Assembly (NCBI GenBank): GCA_964610205.1
Contig: CAZSVI010000013.1
Coordinates: 1 to 41,280, forward strand
Reading direction: 5' to 3'
Source: CAZSVI01 sp964610205
Lineage (GTDB): Bacteria > Bacillota > Clostridia > DSM-8532
DNA length: 41,280 nt
The notes under the pieces were generated by a model that saw only the letters and a list, made by a program, of their open reading frames with translations, had not been told where the DNA came from and did not search any database. Positions 1 to 8,943 of the stretch are shown piece after piece. The translations under genes were made by a program, and so were the position numbers. The stretch's first letter is position 1. Each line of letters starts with the position of its first letter.

Positions 1-27
1 ACTGCGTAATTAAAAATTTGTTACAAA

Positions 28-49
28 ATATCCCTACTTAATGGGATAT
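28..49 (-). terminator. weak hairpin, possible terminator after the flippase gene
   Basis: A 7-bp inverted repeat (ATATCCC / GGGATAT) encloses an 8-base loop. On the minus strand it is followed by a short T-rich run. It lies about 225 bases past the flippase stop, so it could end the polysaccharide operon. The stem is short and AT-rich, so the call is weak. Confidence 0.3.
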
Positions 50-90
50 AATCATATTACCTTTAATTTTAACCGACAAAGGAAGATCAC

Positions 91-222
91 ATGAAAAGAG
101 AAATCTTATTAAAACATATATTATGTGAGGTAATACAGGTATATTTCTTTTATATAATTTTCTTCCTAATAAATACATATTTTCACATAAATTCATTTAT
201 TTCTCCTTGTGTTTTAATCTAA
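91..222 (+). CDS. possible small hydrophobic protein, 43 aa
   Basis: This is a short plus-strand open frame opposite to every other gene in the window. An ATG at 91 is preceded by AAAGGAAG five bases upstream, which is a good ribosome site. The predicted peptide begins MKREILLKH and then has a run rich in F, I, Y and L (roughly residues 14-30) that could span a membrane. It ends with TAA at 220-222. The area is very AT-rich, so a chance frame is quite possible. No family is recognised and no plus-strand promoter was confirmed. Confidence 0.2.
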   Translation: MKREILLKHILCEVIQVYFFYIIFFLINTYFHINSFISPCVLI

Positions 223-273
223 CATAACTTAATAATTTATTGTTTTCTCTATACGAGTTGTCTGTTATTATAT

Positions 274-1845
274 TTATTTCCTAAAAACAAACACTTTGTT
301 CTTTAGACGACTTACTACAGACATTAATAGCCACTGCGCTTCTCCAATCTTAAATAAACAAATTAACACCCCATATATTATAATACCCAATAGAACTATA
401 ACAAGAAAAATCCAGTTATTTGTGATTGCATTCTTTCCATATATAATTGGTAATTTATTAACCAATAGATACATAATAATTCCCATAATTAGTGACGACA
501 ATAATATTTTTATTGCGGGAAACAGTATTTTTTTAATATCGATCGATCCTATTTTTCTAGTAATGCTTATGAGAAGAAATACTGTTAAAATTAAGGAGGA
601 AATCGAAGTAGCAAGAGCTAATCCTTTGTGCGCCATATGACGAATTAAAATAAAATTTAGTCCAACATTTAAAAAACTCGATATAATACCATTGATTAAT
701 GGTGTTTTTGTATCTTGTAGAGAATAAAATACTTTTATTAAAATTAGTCTTAGTGCCATTCCTGTTAGTGCAAACGAATAAAAAAATAGAGACTCCGCAG
801 TCATATTTGTTGCTACAGAATCAAAAGCCCCCCTTTCGAATAGGAGCTTAATAATTGGATTTGCAAATACTAATACAATAACCGTTGTTGGAAATGTTAT
901 CAGAAATATACTATTTATACCTCGTCTTAAGATAGCTTTTAGTTGATTCATATCATTTCTACTTGCTGCATCAGAAAGCATTGGATATATTACTGTAATT
1001 ATTGAGGTGATAAAGATCCCCATAGCAATTGTATTAGTTTTATTAGCATAGTTTAAAGCTGAAATACTACCCTCTGGTAATATCGAAGCCATTATCTTAT
1101 CTATAATTTTATTTAAGTCGCTAATACCCGTACTTATCAAAACTGGTATTGTCAATAATGTAATCTTCTTAATATTCCTATCTTTAAAATTTAGAATCAT
1201 TCTGTAACGATAGGTTGTTGTTTTTAATCCAATTGATTGTATAAAAATCTGTACAAATCCTGAAACTATAATCGCAATCATTAATGTTTCTATACCATAT
1301 TTTTTTGAAAATAATAGTAAAAAAACTATATTAATAACACTAAGGGCTAAATCTGAAATACTTGCCTCCGAATATTTAAATTCAGAGTGTAGATATCCCC
1401 TATATACTCCAGCTATTGCTGATAAAATAATGCTAGGTAATCCTATTTTTATTAAACGGATCATCAATTTAAGCTGATCTTTATCAAATCCCGGGGCAAA
1501 TATGTTAATTATAAAAGGCGTAAATATCCATGATATAATGACTACTATGCTCGATGAAATCACCATAATGTGTAATATATTGTTTGTCAGCTTGTTTTTT
1601 GCACTAATTCCGTCATCAATCATAATCTTTGACAAAACAGGAATCATCGTTGTATTAATTGCATGAGTAATCAATGTAGTTATTAATATCAATACTGTAT
1701 TTGATAAAAAGAATGTGTCAGAAATAATACTTGCGCCAAAATTAGATGCCATGAGCATATCTCTTATTAAGCCCAAAAATTTGCTTGTTACAGCTAGTAT
1801 AATTAAAAAAAGCACGGATCTGGCTGCTTTTTCAGATTTTGACAA
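274..1845 (-). CDS. MurJ/MviN-family lipid II or oligosaccharide flippase
   Basis: This 523-residue polytopic membrane protein probably moves undecaprenyl-linked glycan units across the cytoplasmic membrane. The N-terminus has the MurJ/MviN pattern (SKFLGLIRDMLMA, then a long run of hydrophobic segments), and the length fits the usual 500-550 residues and 14 helices. The start is a TTG at 1845 with AAAGGAGG eight bases upstream. It is the last gene of the polysaccharide cassette, where a Wzx-type flippase would be expected, so it more likely exports the cassette's repeat unit than lipid II. The family is seen in the sequence; the substrate is inferred from context. A second cell-wall MurJ elsewhere in the genome would support this. 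Confidence 0.82.
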   Translation of the reverse strand: MSKSEKAARSVLFLIILAVTSKFLGLIRDMLMASNFGASIISDTFFLSNTVLILITTLITHAINTTMIPVLSKIMIDDGISAKNKLTNNILHIMVISSSIVVIISWIFTPFIINIFAPGFDKDQLKLMIRLIKIGLPSIILSAIAGVYRGYLHSEFKYSEASISDLALSVINIVFLLLFSKKYGIETLMIAIIVSGFVQIFIQSIGLKTTTYRYRMILNFKDRNIKKITLLTIPVLISTGISDLNKIIDKIMASILPEGSISALNYANKTNTIAMGIFITSIITVIYPMLSDAASRNDMNQLKAILRRGINSIFLITFPTTVIVLVFANPIIKLLFERGAFDSVATNMTAESLFFYSFALTGMALRLILIKVFYSLQDTKTPLINGIISSFLNVGLNFILIRHMAHKGLALATSISSLILTVFLLISITRKIGSIDIKKILFPAIKILLSSLIMGIIMYLLVNKLPIIYGKNAITNNWIFLVIVLLGIIIYGVLICLFKIGEAQWLLMSVVSRLKNKVFVFRK

Positions 1846-1965
1846 GATGTGCCTCCTTTTACACCAAATCTATTCTGATAAATACTATATACTATTCATT
1901 TTTTACTTTAGTAGCTTGTATGCATTCTCTACACATACAGTAAACTCAACTCATTAAACAAATTA

Positions 1966-3111
1966 TTATTTTTTGTTTTTCCGTCCGGCTATAATTTCAT
2001 TAACAATGCTCATATAATAGGCAGCTTCAATACCATTATCACTTGTATGTAAAACATGATGCTGTTTTTTGTAAGTTATTCCTTTGTTTGCTAGTTTACG
2101 TATATCTCTTTTTATTTCCATGACCCATTTGTATTCAACAACCCCTAATGGAATATTTTCGGTTTGCGATTTATGATCTTCTAAATTTTTTGCTAATATA
2201 ACTAATATGGGTAAACCGCCATAATTTACATTCGATGGGTTACCCCAATCCCCGCCACGCGTCATTCTTGATAGAACAATCGCTTCTTCTTTGGTAAGAT
2301 AATTTTTTTGTAATATTTTTGCTCCTGCTTTCAAAAGCATTTTCTCAAGTGCCCATTCAACTGTTGTATCTACAATTTTTTCTCTTAGTATAAAAACAAC
2401 AGCTCCATAATTTCTAACCCATGATGACTCAATCAATTCCTTTGCTCTAAGTCTTGCCCATTCATTATTTTTTGAGCGGCGGAAATAGACGTCCAGTGGT
2501 GGTAGCCAATCGCACTCACGGAGTATTTGTTCTAATAATTCCATTGTTAAATAGTCAATATCTATATTTATGCTTTTTGCAAGTGTAGTCAAATAACTTA
2601 CAAAATCATGTTTTTGATTCTTTACTATATCTTCTTTTAACCGTGAGGGAATACCTGAACTAAATCCCTTATGAAAAAGAGCATGATAAGAAAGAGAATA
2701 GAAATAATTAACATTATTTGGTACCCATATTCCACAATCAAGTTTTCTTTTATTCTTTAGTATTCTTGAAGCAATTATTGGAGGAAAATAAGATGTTATA
2801 TTGCCTGTAAGGTTTGATTCAGGATAAATATCGAATTGAATAAAATCTTTTTTTTTACTTCGTCTACACCTAAGTATTCTTTTTATCCTCTTAAAGTCGT
2901 TGTCAGAAACTAAGATGTCAATATCTTCGTTTTGTTTTATTATAGGCAAATCATCAAACCAACGTAATACAACATAGCAAATCCCTTGTTTGTCTATTTC
3001 TTCAAAAGTTTTAATAATATCTGGTAAATAAATTCCATATTGGGGCCTATACTTCTTTATACCTGTAGCATGAGCTATTTTTACTAATAATGCTCTAATT
3101 AACTTACGCAT
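1966..3111 (-). CDS. uncharacterised polysaccharide-cluster protein with nucleotidyltransferase-like N-terminus
   Basis: I do not recognise this 381-residue soluble protein. Residues about 35-75 read YVVLRWFDDLP followed by EDIDILVSDND. The acidic D-I-D pair after a hydrophobic strand resembles the metal-binding site of the nucleotidyltransferase fold, as seen in LicD and MNT proteins, but the usual G-S motif is missing. The C-terminus has a segment HHVLHTSDNGIEAA. There is no signal peptide or obvious membrane helix. ATG at 3111 is preceded by GAGGATG. It sits 24 bases after the choline-kinase-like gene and 120 bases before the flippase, so a role in decorating the glycan is possible but unproven. 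Confidence 0.6.
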   Translation of the reverse strand: MRKLIRALLVKIAHATGIKKYRPQYGIYLPDIIKTFEEIDKQGICYVVLRWFDDLPIIKQNEDIDILVSDNDFKRIKRILRCRRSKKKDFIQFDIYPESNLTGNITSYFPPIIASRILKNKRKLDCGIWVPNNVNYFYSLSYHALFHKGFSSGIPSRLKEDIVKNQKHDFVSYLTTLAKSINIDIDYLTMELLEQILRECDWLPPLDVYFRRSKNNEWARLRAKELIESSWVRNYGAVVFILREKIVDTTVEWALEKMLLKAGAKILQKNYLTKEEAIVLSRMTRGGDWGNPSNVNYGGLPILVILAKNLEDHKSQTENIPLGVVEYKWVMEIKRDIRKLANKGITYKKQHHVLHTSDNGIEAAYYMSIVNEIIAGRKNKK

Positions 3112-3135
3112 AGTAATAATATCATCCTCATTTGT

Positions 3136-4383
3136 TTAAATTTCATTATATAATTTTTCCATATAAGATAGTGCTGGTAAAAAAAACTCTTGTGTTCTAT
3201 CAGTAAAACTTCGCTCTCTTAACCTATTTGACCATATATATATTTGTAAAAATATATAAAAAAATGTACCTATTACAGAGCTTTTTTCATTATTTTTATA
3301 TAAATATTCATCAATATAAAGAGTACAAATTTCCGCAAATGTAAATTCAAAGTTTCCAAAAAAATACGCCATATCCCACCCTTTCATAGCATAACTGTAA
3401 CTATTCCAATCTATTATATAGCATTTTCCCTTATATGTAATAATATTATTTCTATGGAAGTCATTATGACAAAATGCATAATGCTTGTAGGGTATTATAT
3501 GTTTGTACATTTTCCCATTTACAACGATATCCTTTAATCGTTTAACATAATCCATACCATATTCAGTATGATTACATGATAAAATAGAAGATATATTTGA
3601 AATCATTTCCAAACAAATATTTTTTTTATGCAAATACATTGCATGATATTTTGTTCTATCACAAATAGTATAGTTAAAAAAATTTTTTGCCTGTTCATAT
3701 GAAATCGATTCAATTACACTGTTACACTTTAGAACTTCTTTAACATCAACATTATCAGGTTTGCTACCATTAATATATTCTGTTGTTATAAACATTATTT
3801 TTCTTTCTTTAAACTTAAATACTTTTATTAATTTTGGCACTATTTCATCAAGCTGTCTATAATCATAACATATATTTTCATAAAAATATTGTTCTTTATT
3901 TTTTATACGATCTGAGTTATATTGTACTACTTTACTTAATAAATATAAATCTTGGGGTTCTTTGTACCCGTGCTTAACAAAGCCATAATTCGCATATCCT
4001 CCTAGATATACATAGCTTACTTCAGAAATTTGCTTTCTTTCTTCAGGTAAGATATAAGAATTATTGATAAATTGCTCAAAAGGCATACCTAATTTCATCT
4101 CAAGGCTCTCTCTCATATATTGCGTTGATAGTTCTATCTGACCTGAATAAAACAATGCAAAAGCCGTATCTTTGTATAATCTAATGTTATTGGAATTATC
4201 TTTGATAAGTAGCTGACTAAGCTCAGCTGCTTCTGTGTACTTATGCTGCAAAATTAATTGAATGAACTGATATCTTTTCTTATTAAAGAGTTTTTGTAAT
4301 ATTTTTAGTAGTAATCTTTTAGTTACTATAAGTAATTGCCCAGTATATATTATATGAAATACTCTATATGATTTTGCTTTCAT
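3136..4383 (-). CDS. APH/choline-kinase-family phosphotransferase with TPR-like N-terminus
   Basis: The 415-residue protein has the catalytic signature of the aminoglycoside/choline kinase family: HND at 306-308 with N at 312 (Brenner-type loop), and IDW at 324-326 with D325 as the metal-binding residue. Residues about 40-95 look like a tetratricopeptide-type helical pair, an unusual addition. In an operon with a LicC-like cytidylyltransferase and a LicD protein, the natural guess is a LicA-like kinase for choline or ethanolamine. CotS-type spore-coat kinases share the same fold, so the substrate is uncertain. ATG at 4383 follows GGGAGG at 12 bases. The next gene upstream ends 16 bases away. 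Confidence 0.65.
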   Translation of the reverse strand: MKAKSYRVFHIIYTGQLLIVTKRLLLKILQKLFNKKRYQFIQLILQHKYTEAAELSQLLIKDNSNNIRLYKDTAFALFYSGQIELSTQYMRESLEMKLGMPFEQFINNSYILPEERKQISEVSYVYLGGYANYGFVKHGYKEPQDLYLLSKVVQYNSDRIKNKEQYFYENICYDYRQLDEIVPKLIKVFKFKERKIMFITTEYINGSKPDNVDVKEVLKCNSVIESISYEQAKNFFNYTICDRTKYHAMYLHKKNICLEMISNISSILSCNHTEYGMDYVKRLKDIVVNGKMYKHIIPYKHYAFCHNDFHRNNIITYKGKCYIIDWNSYSYAMKGWDMAYFFGNFEFTFAEICTLYIDEYLYKNNEKSSVIGTFFYIFLQIYIWSNRLRERSFTDRTQEFFLPALSYMEKLYNEI

Positions 4384-4399
4384 AACTAATGATGCCTCC

Positions 4400-5587
4400 C
4401 TACAAAATTTGTTTATTACTGCTTTCTAATTTCTCGTTGTCTTTTTTTATCAATCCGACCCTTGCAATGCAAAAACTCCAAAACACACAAAATGAGACAA
4501 TATAAGATGGAACAAAAATCAACATGCTACTAGATGATATAATAGTAAACATAATAATAGAAGCTAAAAATGTCGGATATAATTCTAAAATTGTATTTTT
4601 TATTTTTTGGGCACATTTTAATAATAACCGATAAATATTTAGATATATTAAAAGTCCAATTAGTCCTAGTCTATAATAAACTTCCAGAAAATCATTGTGT
4701 ATAGAATGCTCACCAATTATTTCTGATGAGTTTTCCAACCCATTACCTAATAAATGTTCCAAAAAAGAATTATTAGAGATATTATTGATATATGCAGACA
4801 ATAAATTAATGCGGCCAGAGCCTCCGTCGTTGGTTAAATCTATGATTTTGTTAACCATACTAAAACCATAATTATGCTGAATTAGACCATTTAATACAAA
4901 AAAAATAACTATAACCACTACAATTTTTCCAATTATTTTAATGCTGTTTTTTCTTTTTCCATAATTATCAGATTCAATATATAACACTACTGCTATTGCA
5001 GCAATAATTGCAAGCAATGCAGCACGTTTCATCGAGAACAATGTTGTAAAAAGAATTAGTAGTATTCCGATATTTTTAAATACAGGCTTTCTAATATATA
5101 AAATAAATGGTAAAAGTGTTACTTGATAATATGCGGTATTTATAATGGTTCCGCTAGAAATACCACAAACTATTCGTCCATATACATAAATTATAAAAAA
5201 AGTAATTAAGGATAAATATTGTATTCTTGTAACTGCATTTAATTTATTTTTATCATTTACTCTATTATACACACATAAACTAGCTATAAATGTTAATGGC
5301 ATGAACAAATAGTTTAACATTTCCTGAGCAGAATATGAATTATCAATTATTATATGTATAAATAATAGCAAAACATATATCAATAAAGCCGATAGAAATT
5401 TACGTGCTATGCCAGGTTTTAAAATTTGCCTCCAAATACCAAAAAAAGTATAGAGTACGAGTATTATTAATATAATAATTCTCAAATTATCACTTTGGAT
5501 GAAAAGTTTATTTATTTTCCCGACTATGAGTATAAGATAAAGGCTAATAATCATTGTAATGAATACAACTGTTGTTTTTTTCCCCAT
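4400..5587 (-). CDS. O-antigen ligase/polymerase-family membrane protein (Wzy-like)
   Basis: This 395-residue protein has about ten to twelve hydrophobic segments across its whole length. A larger extracytoplasmic loop near residues 235-300 contains GSGRINLLSAY and the HNDFLEVYYRLGLIGLLIYL segment typical of the Wzy_C/O-antigen ligase family. It likely joins glycan repeat units on the outer face of the membrane. AGGAGT precedes the ATG at 5587. It lies inside the polysaccharide cassette and is separate from the much larger Wzy-like protein at 18.1-21.3 kb, so the region encodes two polymerase/ligase candidates. Confidence 0.8.
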   Translation of the reverse strand: MGKKTTVVFITMIISLYLILIVGKINKLFIQSDNLRIIILIILVLYTFFGIWRQILKPGIARKFLSALLIYVLLLFIHIIIDNSYSAQEMLNYLFMPLTFIASLCVYNRVNDKNKLNAVTRIQYLSLITFFIIYVYGRIVCGISSGTIINTAYYQVTLLPFILYIRKPVFKNIGILLILFTTLFSMKRAALLAIIAAIAVVLYIESDNYGKRKNSIKIIGKIVVVIVIFFVLNGLIQHNYGFSMVNKIIDLTNDGGSGRINLLSAYINNISNNSFLEHLLGNGLENSSEIIGEHSIHNDFLEVYYRLGLIGLLIYLNIYRLLLKCAQKIKNTILELYPTFLASIIMFTIISSSSMLIFVPSYIVSFCVFWSFCIARVGLIKKDNEKLESSNKQIL

Positions 5588-5729
5588 TATATAAATATAC
5601 TCCTATTTTAATGAACACTGACCTTCATACGTTTAATATTCTTTTTCATTGCTAAAAATATAAATTTAATATCTTCAGTTTATGGATACTGTAATCCTTG
5701 TAATTATTCTATTTACATCCTATTGATCA

Positions 5730-6842
5730 TTAGCTTATTGTATTATATAAAAAAATTTGTCGTAAAAAATCAAATGAAGCTTTACGCTTTTTCTGAAGAA
5801 TTTCATTTATCTTTTCACTTTTTACTTTTACTATTTTATCGGCACTAAAAAAATTCCCATTGGATTTTAAACATCTGTCCTGCAATCCAAACAACTGCAA
5901 TAAATACTCTAATCTTGCATTCACTTTTATATTACTCTCCAAAAATTGCATATAAAATTCTTTACCGAAATTTATACAAAATGATATTCCATGATATGAA
6001 TTAGTTATAACAATCTGTGCATTAAATAGTAATTCTACCCATTCCTTGGGACAAACTTTCCGCTTGTTTTCAATATTTGGTGCAGGATATATTCTATCAT
6101 TAATATAAATAATTTTATAATTATTATCGTTCGCTATTTTTTTAGCTGCTTCAAGTAAACTTTGACTCTCAACAATCATATATACTAATACATATTTATC
6201 ATTATTTTTTTTTAGTGAAAGTAATTCTTCCCATTCTGAACAATCAAGCAACAAAGTTGGATCAAGTACAACCGTTGCTTCTCTATTCGTTATTTCTTTG
6301 ACTATCTTTTTACCATAATCTTCGCGAACCGATATCATATTAAAATTAGATAAGAGTTTTTTGTATTCTTCTTGGTAATTCATCGGTATTTCTGAAACTC
6401 CAAAACTTGCTGCATAAGAATTTTTTTTCCTATTTTCTTTCACAAACTCAAGAAAATAATTTTTATCAAACCCAGCACAATAATAACTCCATACTTGATC
6501 ACTTCCTGTAATGAAAAAATCATATTTTTTATTTGCTTCATATATATTTTTATTATTGTATTGTTTTTCACTTATATGAAGATATTTTTCTCTAAATGCT
6601 GCAAATCCTCTTATATTAGGTTTCAATGTTCCATTTTTGAGTATTGCATAAGCAATTCTTTTGAGTTTGTTATAGTTTATATGTTTTGAATAATACTGTC
6701 TTTCCAGAAAAGGACATCTGTAATCAATAATATCATTATCAATATTTAGTTTCTCTAAACATTTTTGCATAGCATATGTCTGCAAAACTCCGCCGTAATT
6801 TATAACTCTATGGAATGTAATAACACCACATTTCATATGCAT
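5730..6842 (-). CDS. polysaccharide pyruvyl transferase family protein
   Basis: The 370-residue soluble protein matches the CsaB/WcaK-type pyruvyl transferase family. It starts MHMKCGVITFHRVINYGG, contains FFITGSDQVW around residues 110-120, and has the late TNSYHGISFCI motif. Family members add pyruvate ketals to sugars in cell-wall or capsular glycans, using phosphoenolpyruvate. Pyruvylated glycans are the known ligands of SLH domains in several Firmicutes, and this window also encodes two SLH proteins, which makes the link attractive but unproven. ATG at 6842 sits six bases after AAGGA; GTG at 6845 and ATG at 6836 are alternatives. It follows the cytidylyltransferase by 11 bases. Confidence 0.75.
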   Translation of the reverse strand: MHMKCGVITFHRVINYGGVLQTYAMQKCLEKLNIDNDIIDYRCPFLERQYYSKHINYNKLKRIAYAILKNGTLKPNIRGFAAFREKYLHISEKQYNNKNIYEANKKYDFFITGSDQVWSYYCAGFDKNYFLEFVKENRKKNSYAASFGVSEIPMNYQEEYKKLLSNFNMISVREDYGKKIVKEITNREATVVLDPTLLLDCSEWEELLSLKKNNDKYVLVYMIVESQSLLEAAKKIANDNNYKIIYINDRIYPAPNIENKRKVCPKEWVELLFNAQIVITNSYHGISFCINFGKEFYMQFLESNIKVNARLEYLLQLFGLQDRCLKSNGNFFSADKIVKVKSEKINEILQKKRKASFDFLRQIFLYNTIS

Positions 6843-6853
6843 CACCTATCCTT

Positions 6854-7570
6854 TTATAAATAAGATTGGGAATCTCTATAATTCATAATTCGAAAATAAT
6901 CCTCTATATAATCAACTTCCGCCCAAAACATGCCTCTGATGTCTTGCACAAATATATTAGATTCTTTTGTTAATTCATATAATACATTTTCCCACCATAA
7001 AGAGTGTTGTTGAATATCAATCATTTGGTCTAGTTTACTCAAAAACTTGGGAATAAAATCGCAGTTGAGACGAGCTATTCCTATATATTCTCCTGTTATG
7101 TCTTCTCCTGTTAAATTTTTACCATATTTTTTTAATACATTATTTTCATAATAGAATTTATAATCGGCTTCTTCTTTGCGAGATTCATCCGCATACATAA
7201 CTGGTGAAACTTCGGTTTTTAAAACATCAATAATAATCCTTTCCTCAAGAAAAACATCGCCATTCATAATAAGATAATCATCATCATTGGAAAAAAAGTT
7301 TTTTGCAAACCAAACAGAAGCAATACTGTTTGTAACATCAAAAAATGGATTAGTAAAAAATTCTACTTTTTTATCAAAAAGACATCCTTTCACCATTTCC
7401 GCCTGGTATCCAAGTACAACACCTATGTTTGAAATCCCTTTTTTCTTTAATAATTCTACTGTGTACCTAATAAGTTCAATCCCTCTGATATCAACTATAC
7501 ATTTGGGTTTTCCATTAAGAAATCTGCTGATTCGTGTACCTCGACCTGCTGCTAATATCAAAGCTTTCAT
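6854..7570 (-). CDS. sugar-nucleotide-type cytidylyltransferase (LicC/PntC-like)
   Basis: The 238-residue protein has the classic pyrophosphorylase loop LAAGRGTR at residues 6-13, followed by GKPKCIV, and an acidic NGDVFLEE strand at about 103-110 for metal binding. Its small size fits phosphocholine cytidylyltransferase (LicC) or aminoethylphosphonate cytidylyltransferase rather than a hexose-1-phosphate enzyme. Its ATG overlaps the stop of the class V aminotransferase by four bases (ATGA), implying coupled translation and a shared pathway. With the LicD gene in the same operon, it probably makes a CDP- or CMP-activated amino-alcohol. The exact substrate cannot be read from the sequence. Confidence 0.72.
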   Translation of the reverse strand: MKALILAAGRGTRISRFLNGKPKCIVDIRGIELIRYTVELLKKKGISNIGVVLGYQAEMVKGCLFDKKVEFFTNPFFDVTNSIASVWFAKNFFSNDDDYLIMNGDVFLEERIIIDVLKTEVSPVMYADESRKEEADYKFYYENNVLKKYGKNLTGEDITGEYIGIARLNCDFIPKFLSKLDQMIDIQQHSLWWENVLYELTKESNIFVQDIRGMFWAEVDYIEDYFRIMNYRDSQSYL

Positions 7571-8640
7571 AGTATTTTCCTCCTTGCCAAATCAGTCAAT
7601 GCCGTTATCAATTCCATGTTATCTTTCTCTGTAATATCTCCTATATGACCAACTCTGAATAATTTATCTTTAAGTTCGCCACCATTAGGGCAAACAAAAA
7701 TGTCATATTCATTTTTTAATAATTCATAAATCTTGTATGCTGAAATATTATTACTAGGACAGATTGGTGTTGCAGCATTAGAGATTGACGAAAAAGGAAT
7801 TTTTACTGGCAAATTTTCTGCCTTTTTACGAAAATGTCTTGATAATGCTTTAACTCTTTCATATTCTACATAAATACCAGTTTCACTTATTGCTTTCAGT
7901 CGTTTATTAAGCTGAAGCAATATACCTACTGCAGGTGTAAATGGAGTTTGCCCGCGCTCTCCATCTTTTAATGCTATTTTTAAGTCAAAATAAAGTGATT
8001 TAATGCTATTATTATAGATTCGTTTTAGTAGTCTTTCTTGGAGAACAATACATGACAAACCCGGAGCTAGTGCCAGAGCTTTTTGTGAGCCAATAATTAA
8101 TGCATCTATTTTCATGTTTTTCATGTCTATGGGTTCCGCTAAAAAGCAGCTTATTGCATCAACCAGTAAAATCAAATTATTTTTTCTGCAAAAATCTGAA
8201 ATTAAGTTCATATTATAAAGTATACATGTTGACGTTTCATGCATATTAACAAGGAAGCCTGTATAGTTCTTATTCTGATATGGATCCAAATGTTGAGCTG
8301 TAAGTTGTTCTCCAATATTTAGTTTTATTTCTGTATATGGGATATTGTGTATTTTACATAAAATTGCAAACCTCTGCCCGAAAGAACCTCCATTCACAAC
8401 AATTACCTTGTCTTGCGGACTAAATATATTCATTACCGAAGCTTCCATTGAAGCTGTACCTGATCCTGTGATAAACACTGTCCTAGCTCCATCTTCTGCG
8501 CCAGTTAGGTTCTTCATTAATCGCTCGTTATCCTTCATAATAATTGAAAATTCGCTTGTTCGAAAGTATGGAATCTGTTTTTGTGCGAGCAAGCGAATTT
8601 CTTTATTTATCTGAACAGGACCTATTGAGAAGTTTAGCAT
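7567..8640 (-). CDS. class V aminotransferase, PhnW-like (2-aminoethylphosphonate-pyruvate transaminase type)
   Basis: This 357-residue PLP enzyme of fold type I begins with FSIGPVQI, the 'xxPGP' type start of the class V/AGXT group. It has TGSGTASMEA at about 59-68, a MHETSTCILYN segment, LLVDAISCF around residues 155-165, and the PLP lysine in IIGSQKALALAPG near 185. The combination resembles PhnW and serine-glyoxylate aminotransferases. The four-base overlap with a cytidylyltransferase points to production of an aminated phosphonate or similar head group. No PEP mutase or phosphonopyruvate decarboxylase is in the window. GAAGGAG precedes the ATG at 8640. Confidence 0.7.
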   Translation of the reverse strand: MLNFSIGPVQINKEIRLLAQKQIPYFRTSEFSIIMKDNERLMKNLTGAEDGARTVFITGSGTASMEASVMNIFSPQDKVIVVNGGSFGQRFAILCKIHNIPYTEIKLNIGEQLTAQHLDPYQNKNYTGFLVNMHETSTCILYNMNLISDFCRKNNLILLVDAISCFLAEPIDMKNMKIDALIIGSQKALALAPGLSCIVLQERLLKRIYNNSIKSLYFDLKIALKDGERGQTPFTPAVGILLQLNKRLKAISETGIYVEYERVKALSRHFRKKAENLPVKIPFSSISNAATPICPSNNISAYKIYELLKNEYDIFVCPNGGELKDKLFRVGHIGDITEKDNMELITALTDLARRKIL

Positions 8641-8943
8641 ATAAATTCTCCTTCAAAATTCTTTAATTGTTCTGTTTTTTCACGCTTTCACAGTTTTTCA
8701 CATATTTAAGAGTAAAAATTCATAGCTTTTGTGAAATTCAATACTTAGAAGCCTGAAAATGTGGATATTAAAAGTTACGTCATTTCCTTCTATAGCGACC
8801 TCTTTTTCCCAGATTCTCAGGTAGCATACCTTCCTATTTTTTACTGACTCGCAGCCTAACTACCTTTGTTCTATATATCCATGGCGTGGATGTTTTCTTT
8901 ATCCTCTAAAAGTACCGTCAAAGGCCTTTCCCTATATTAATAT
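8641..8943 (-). other. gene-free 303-base gap, possible degraded coding remnant
   Basis: No intact gene is found here. Bases 8750-8935 are visibly richer in G and C than the flanking genes. On the minus strand, bases 8698-8859 stay open for 53 codons but contain no usable start until the last codon. Another frame ending at the TAG at 8871-8873 reads RPLTVLLEDKENIHAMDI. Broken open frames of this sort suggest the remains of a transferred or deleted gene, but no family is recognised. Confidence 0.3.

Noticed and set aside
296..640. 114-codon plus-strand frame inside the flippase gene
   Set aside because: It is the complement of a convincing membrane-protein gene, has no ribosome site, and has no recognisable motif.
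8880..8930. TTGACGGTAC on the minus strand resembling a 16S rRNA segment
   Set aside because: The match is only about ten bases and the flanking sequence does not continue as rRNA.
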